From contig JAFSIS010000070.1 of NCBI GenBank assembly GCA_017439665.1, forward strand, positions 1 to 64,000: 64,000 nucleotides of DNA, in the 5' to 3' direction. Below the pieces are notes generated by a model. That model had not been told where the DNA came from. It saw nothing but the letters and a program-made list of their open reading frames with translations, and ran no database searches. This DNA comes from Lachnospiraceae bacterium (lineage in GTDB: Bacteria > Bacillota > Clostridia > Lachnospirales > Lachnospiraceae). Position 1 is the stretch's first letter. The number at the start of each line of letters is the position of its first letter. Shown here one piece after another: positions 61,915 through 64,000 of this stretch. Both the position numbers and the translations under genes were made by a program.

Positions 61915-62886
61915 ATGAAATGGACAAAAATACAGATTAAAACCATTACCGATGCAGAGGATATCATTATCAGTACCCTCTATGACCTGGGACTGGAGGG
62001 GGCACAGATCGAGGATAAGATCCCTCTTACCCCTCTGGAGAAGGAGCAGATGTTTGTGGATATCCTGCCGGAGACGGAAGAGGATGACGGCATTGCCTAT
62101 CTCAGCTTTTTTGTAGAGGAAGACCGCGATGTGGATATGGATGAGCTTATTTCCCAGGTAAAAAGCGAACTGGATGACTTGAGGAGTTTTATGGACATTG
62201 GAGAAGGCAGTATCGCCATTTCCGAAACGGAGGATCTGGACTGGATCAACAACTGGAAGCAGTATTTTCATCAGTTTATGATCGACAATATTCTGGTGGT
62301 ACCCTCCTGGGAGGAGGTAAAGGAAGAGGACAAGGGCAGGATGATTCTGCATATCGATCCGGGAACGGCCTTTGGTACTGGTATGCATGAAACTACCCAG
62401 CTGTGTATCCGTCAGCTGAAAAAATATATTACTCCTGAAACCATTCTTCTGGATGTGGGAACGGGCAGCGGAATCCTGGCCATCCTATCGCTGATGTTTG
62501 GAGCAAAAAAAGCCATAGGGACGGATCTGGACCCCTGTGCTGTGGAGGCCGTAAGGGAAAATAAGGAAGCCAATAGCATTCCTCCGGAGGCCTTTACCAT
62601 GATGATCGGGAATATTATTACTGATAAAGAGGTACAGGATAAGGTGGGCTATGAATGCTACGATATCGTAGTGGCCAATATTCTGGCGGATGTTTTGGTA
62701 CCTCTTACTCCGGTAATCGTGAATCAGCTGAAACCGGGAGGAATCTATATCACTTCAGGAATCATCGACGATAAGGAAGAAACGGTGACAGAGGCAGTTA
62801 GGGCAGCCGGGCTGGAAGTACTGGAGGTAACCTGCCAGGGAGAGTGGGTCAGTGTTACCGCCAGAAAAAATCAGGAAGATAAGTAA
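61915..62886 (+). CDS. prmA: Ribosomal protein L11 methyltransferase
   Basis: 323 residues. The N-terminal L11-recognition domain (MKWTKIQIKTITDAEDII, to ~100) is followed by a class I methyltransferase: HIDPGTAFGTGMHETTQLC, LLDVGTGSGILAI (SAM motif I), and DIVVANILADVL. It trimethylates L11 with S-adenosylmethionine. GGAGG precedes the ATG. Cotranscribed with rsmE. Confidence 0.95.
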   Translation: MKWTKIQIKTITDAEDIIISTLYDLGLEGAQIEDKIPLTPLEKEQMFVDILPETEEDDGIAYLSFFVEEDRDVDMDELISQVKSELDDLRSFMDIGEGSIAISETEDLDWINNWKQYFHQFMIDNILVVPSWEEVKEEDKGRMILHIDPGTAFGTGMHETTQLCIRQLKKYITPETILLDVGTGSGILAILSLMFGAKKAIGTDLDPCAVEAVRENKEANSIPPEAFTMMIGNIITDKEVQDKVGYECYDIVVANILADVLVPLTPVIVNQLKPGGIYITSGIIDDKEETVTEAVRAAGLEVLEVTCQGEWVSVTARKNQEDK

Positions 62887-62949
62887 AGCTTCCGGATAGG
62901 GCAGGCAAAGATCCAGGACAGTACAAGGACAATCGACAGGAGAGAAGGT

Positions 62950-63702
62950 ATGCATCAGTTTTTTGTGGAAAGCGGACAGATACAGGGAAATCAGGTAATC
63001 ATTACCGGCAGGGATGTGAATCATATCCGTAATGTACTCCGGATGCAGCCGGGAGAGGAGATTTCCGTCAGTAACGGTGTGGATGGAAAAGAATATCGCT
63101 GCGGGATTCTGCAGCTTAAGGAAGAAGAGATCCTCTGTGAGCTTCGTTTCATCAAAGAGGATGGGGTAGAGCTGCCCTCCAGGATACATCTTTTTCAGGG
63201 CCTTCCCAAGTCGGACAAGATGGAGCTCATTATCCAGAAAGCTGTGGAGCTGGGGGCCTATGAGATCATTCCGGTAGCAACAAAACGAGCCGTCGTTAAG
63301 CTGGAAGGGAAAAAGGCAGCGGCCAAAACGGCCAGATGGCAGACCATCAGCGAGGCAGCAGCAAAACAGAGCAAACGGGCTATTATTCCGAAAGTGAGGG
63401 AGCCTCTCTCCTTTAAAGAAGCGGTCGCACTCTGCCGGGAGATGGAGATTAAGCTGATCCCCTATGAGTTAGCAGATGGGATGAAAACAACCAGGGAAAT
63501 CATCTCCGGGCTAAAACCGGGAGGAGATATTGCAGTTTTTATCGGTCCCGAAGGAGGCTTTGATGAGGAAGAGATCCGGCTGGCAAAAGAGGCAGGGATT
63601 CTTCTTATAACCCTGGGAAAACGGATACTGCGGACAGAAACGGCAGGGCTTACGGTTCTGGCCTGGATGATGTACCAATTGGAAGAAGAAAACATAGAAT
63701 AA
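62950..63702 (+). CDS. rsmE: 16S rRNA m3U1498 methyltransferase
   Basis: 250 residues with the PUA-like start and SPOUT knot: FQGLPKSDKMELIIQKAVELGAYEIIP, VFIGPEGGFDEEEI and LGKRILRTETAGL are diagnostic. It methylates U1498 in 16S rRNA. GGAGAG precedes the ATG. Follows prmA by 63 bp. Confidence 0.95.
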   Translation: MHQFFVESGQIQGNQVIITGRDVNHIRNVLRMQPGEEISVSNGVDGKEYRCGILQLKEEEILCELRFIKEDGVELPSRIHLFQGLPKSDKMELIIQKAVELGAYEIIPVATKRAVVKLEGKKAAAKTARWQTISEAAAKQSKRAIIPKVREPLSFKEAVALCREMEIKLIPYELADGMKTTREIISGLKPGGDIAVFIGPEGGFDEEEIRLAKEAGILLITLGKRILRTETAGLTVLAWMMYQLEEENIE

Positions 63703-63755
63703 AGGAAGAAAAAGTATTTTTTCGGAAGAAAACCGAAAACAGAATGTGAGGAAAT

Positions 63756-64000
63756 ATGGAAGTTTATCTGGATAACTCGGCCACTACCGCCTGTTTTCCG
63801 GCTGTGGCAGAGCTTATGGTAAAGCTGATGTGTGAGGATTACGGGAATCCCTCCAGTATGCATATAAAGGGAATGCAGGCAGAGCAATACCTGCGCTATG
63901 CCCGTAATGTGATCGCCAAAAATCTGAAGGTAAATGAAAAAGAGATTTTTTTTACTTCAGGAGGAACCGAATCGGACAATCTGGCCATTATCGGAGCGGC
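63756..64000 (+). CDS. Cysteine desulfurase (NifS/IscS family), truncated by window end
   Basis: 81 codons seen: MEVYLDNSATTACFPAVAELM, YGNPSSMHIKG and EIFFTSGGTESDNLAI are the class V aminotransferase start. It moves sulphur from cysteine for Fe-S clusters or tRNA thiolation. GAGGAAAT precedes the ATG. The PLP Lys and active Cys lie beyond base 64000. Confidence 0.93.
   Translation, partial: MEVYLDNSATTACFPAVAELMVKLMCEDYGNPSSMHIKGMQAEQYLRYARNVIAKNLKVNEKEIFFTSGGTESDNLAIIGA

Overview
The window looks like chromosome from a strictly anaerobic, low-to-mid G+C gut Firmicute, most likely Lachnospiraceae. This rests on gene content: a pyruvate formate-lyase operon, YesMN-type two-component control of a carbohydrate ABC transporter, GH65 sugar phosphorylase, MntP under a yybP-ykoY RNA, GdpP-L9-DnaB, S6-SSB-S18, a clostridial ferredoxin and strong AGGAGG ribosome sites. 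No tRNA, rRNA, CRISPR array or complete insertion sequence was seen. The first ~195 bases are an exception: they are G+C rich and hold the tail of a short alanyl-tRNA synthetase, so they may be foreign or a misjoin.

Layout. 0.2-6.7 kb: C39-like peptidase, SDR oxidoreductase, a DUF2442-HTH protein beside a DUF4160 remnant, manganese riboswitch plus mntP, an EamA permease, and an opposite-strand radical SAM/UbiA pair. Small elements bounded by GTAACTATTCAG recur here and again at 61.86 kb. 6.9-17.9 kb: a sugar utilisation locus (response regulator, sensor kinase, binding protein, two permeases, PIG-L deacetylase, GH65 phosphorylase, HAD phosphatase). 18.1-22.5 kb: diguanylate cyclase, sirtuin, DUF951, rpsF-ssb-rpsR. 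22.7-24.0 kb: a DUF4143 ATPase.

24.07-34.26 kb is the most interesting part. It holds a nitrogenase-like system (NifH-like reductase plus two NifD/NifK-like subunits) built into a metal-chelate or tetrapyrrole type ABC importer (ATPase, FecCD permease, two binding lipoproteins), with a Crp/Fnr regulator and an unrecognised 493-residue protein. No nifB, nifE or nifN is present, so nitrogen fixation is not supported. Two minus-strand promoters in the cluster share the same architecture: a TGTTGCA-N2-TGCAACA palindrome upstream and a TTAG-N6-CTAA box over the -10 region. My inference is an imported, metal-regulated substrate that is reduced inside the cell.

34.5-46.4 kb: an ABC exporter pair, class Ia ribonucleotide reductase with tandem NrdR boxes, a GntR/YtrA-regulated ABC system and a MacAB-like efflux system. 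46.5-50.9 kb: gdpP-rplI-dnaB and a small coiled-coil protein. 51.0-55.2 kb: a pyruvate formate-lyase split into three separately translated genes (catalytic core, a 69-residue Cys-containing protein, an 80-residue glycyl radical domain), with pflA, a ferredoxin and a divergent DUF1858 protein. 55.2-59.6 kb: GH18-family cell-wall protein, a small hypothetical, MecA adaptor, amidase. 59.7-61.9 kb: an A+T-rich island (AlkD, a frameshifted SRPBCC gene, XRE regulator and membrane partner). 61.9-64.0 kb: prmA, rsmE and the start of a cysteine desulfurase gene that runs off the window.
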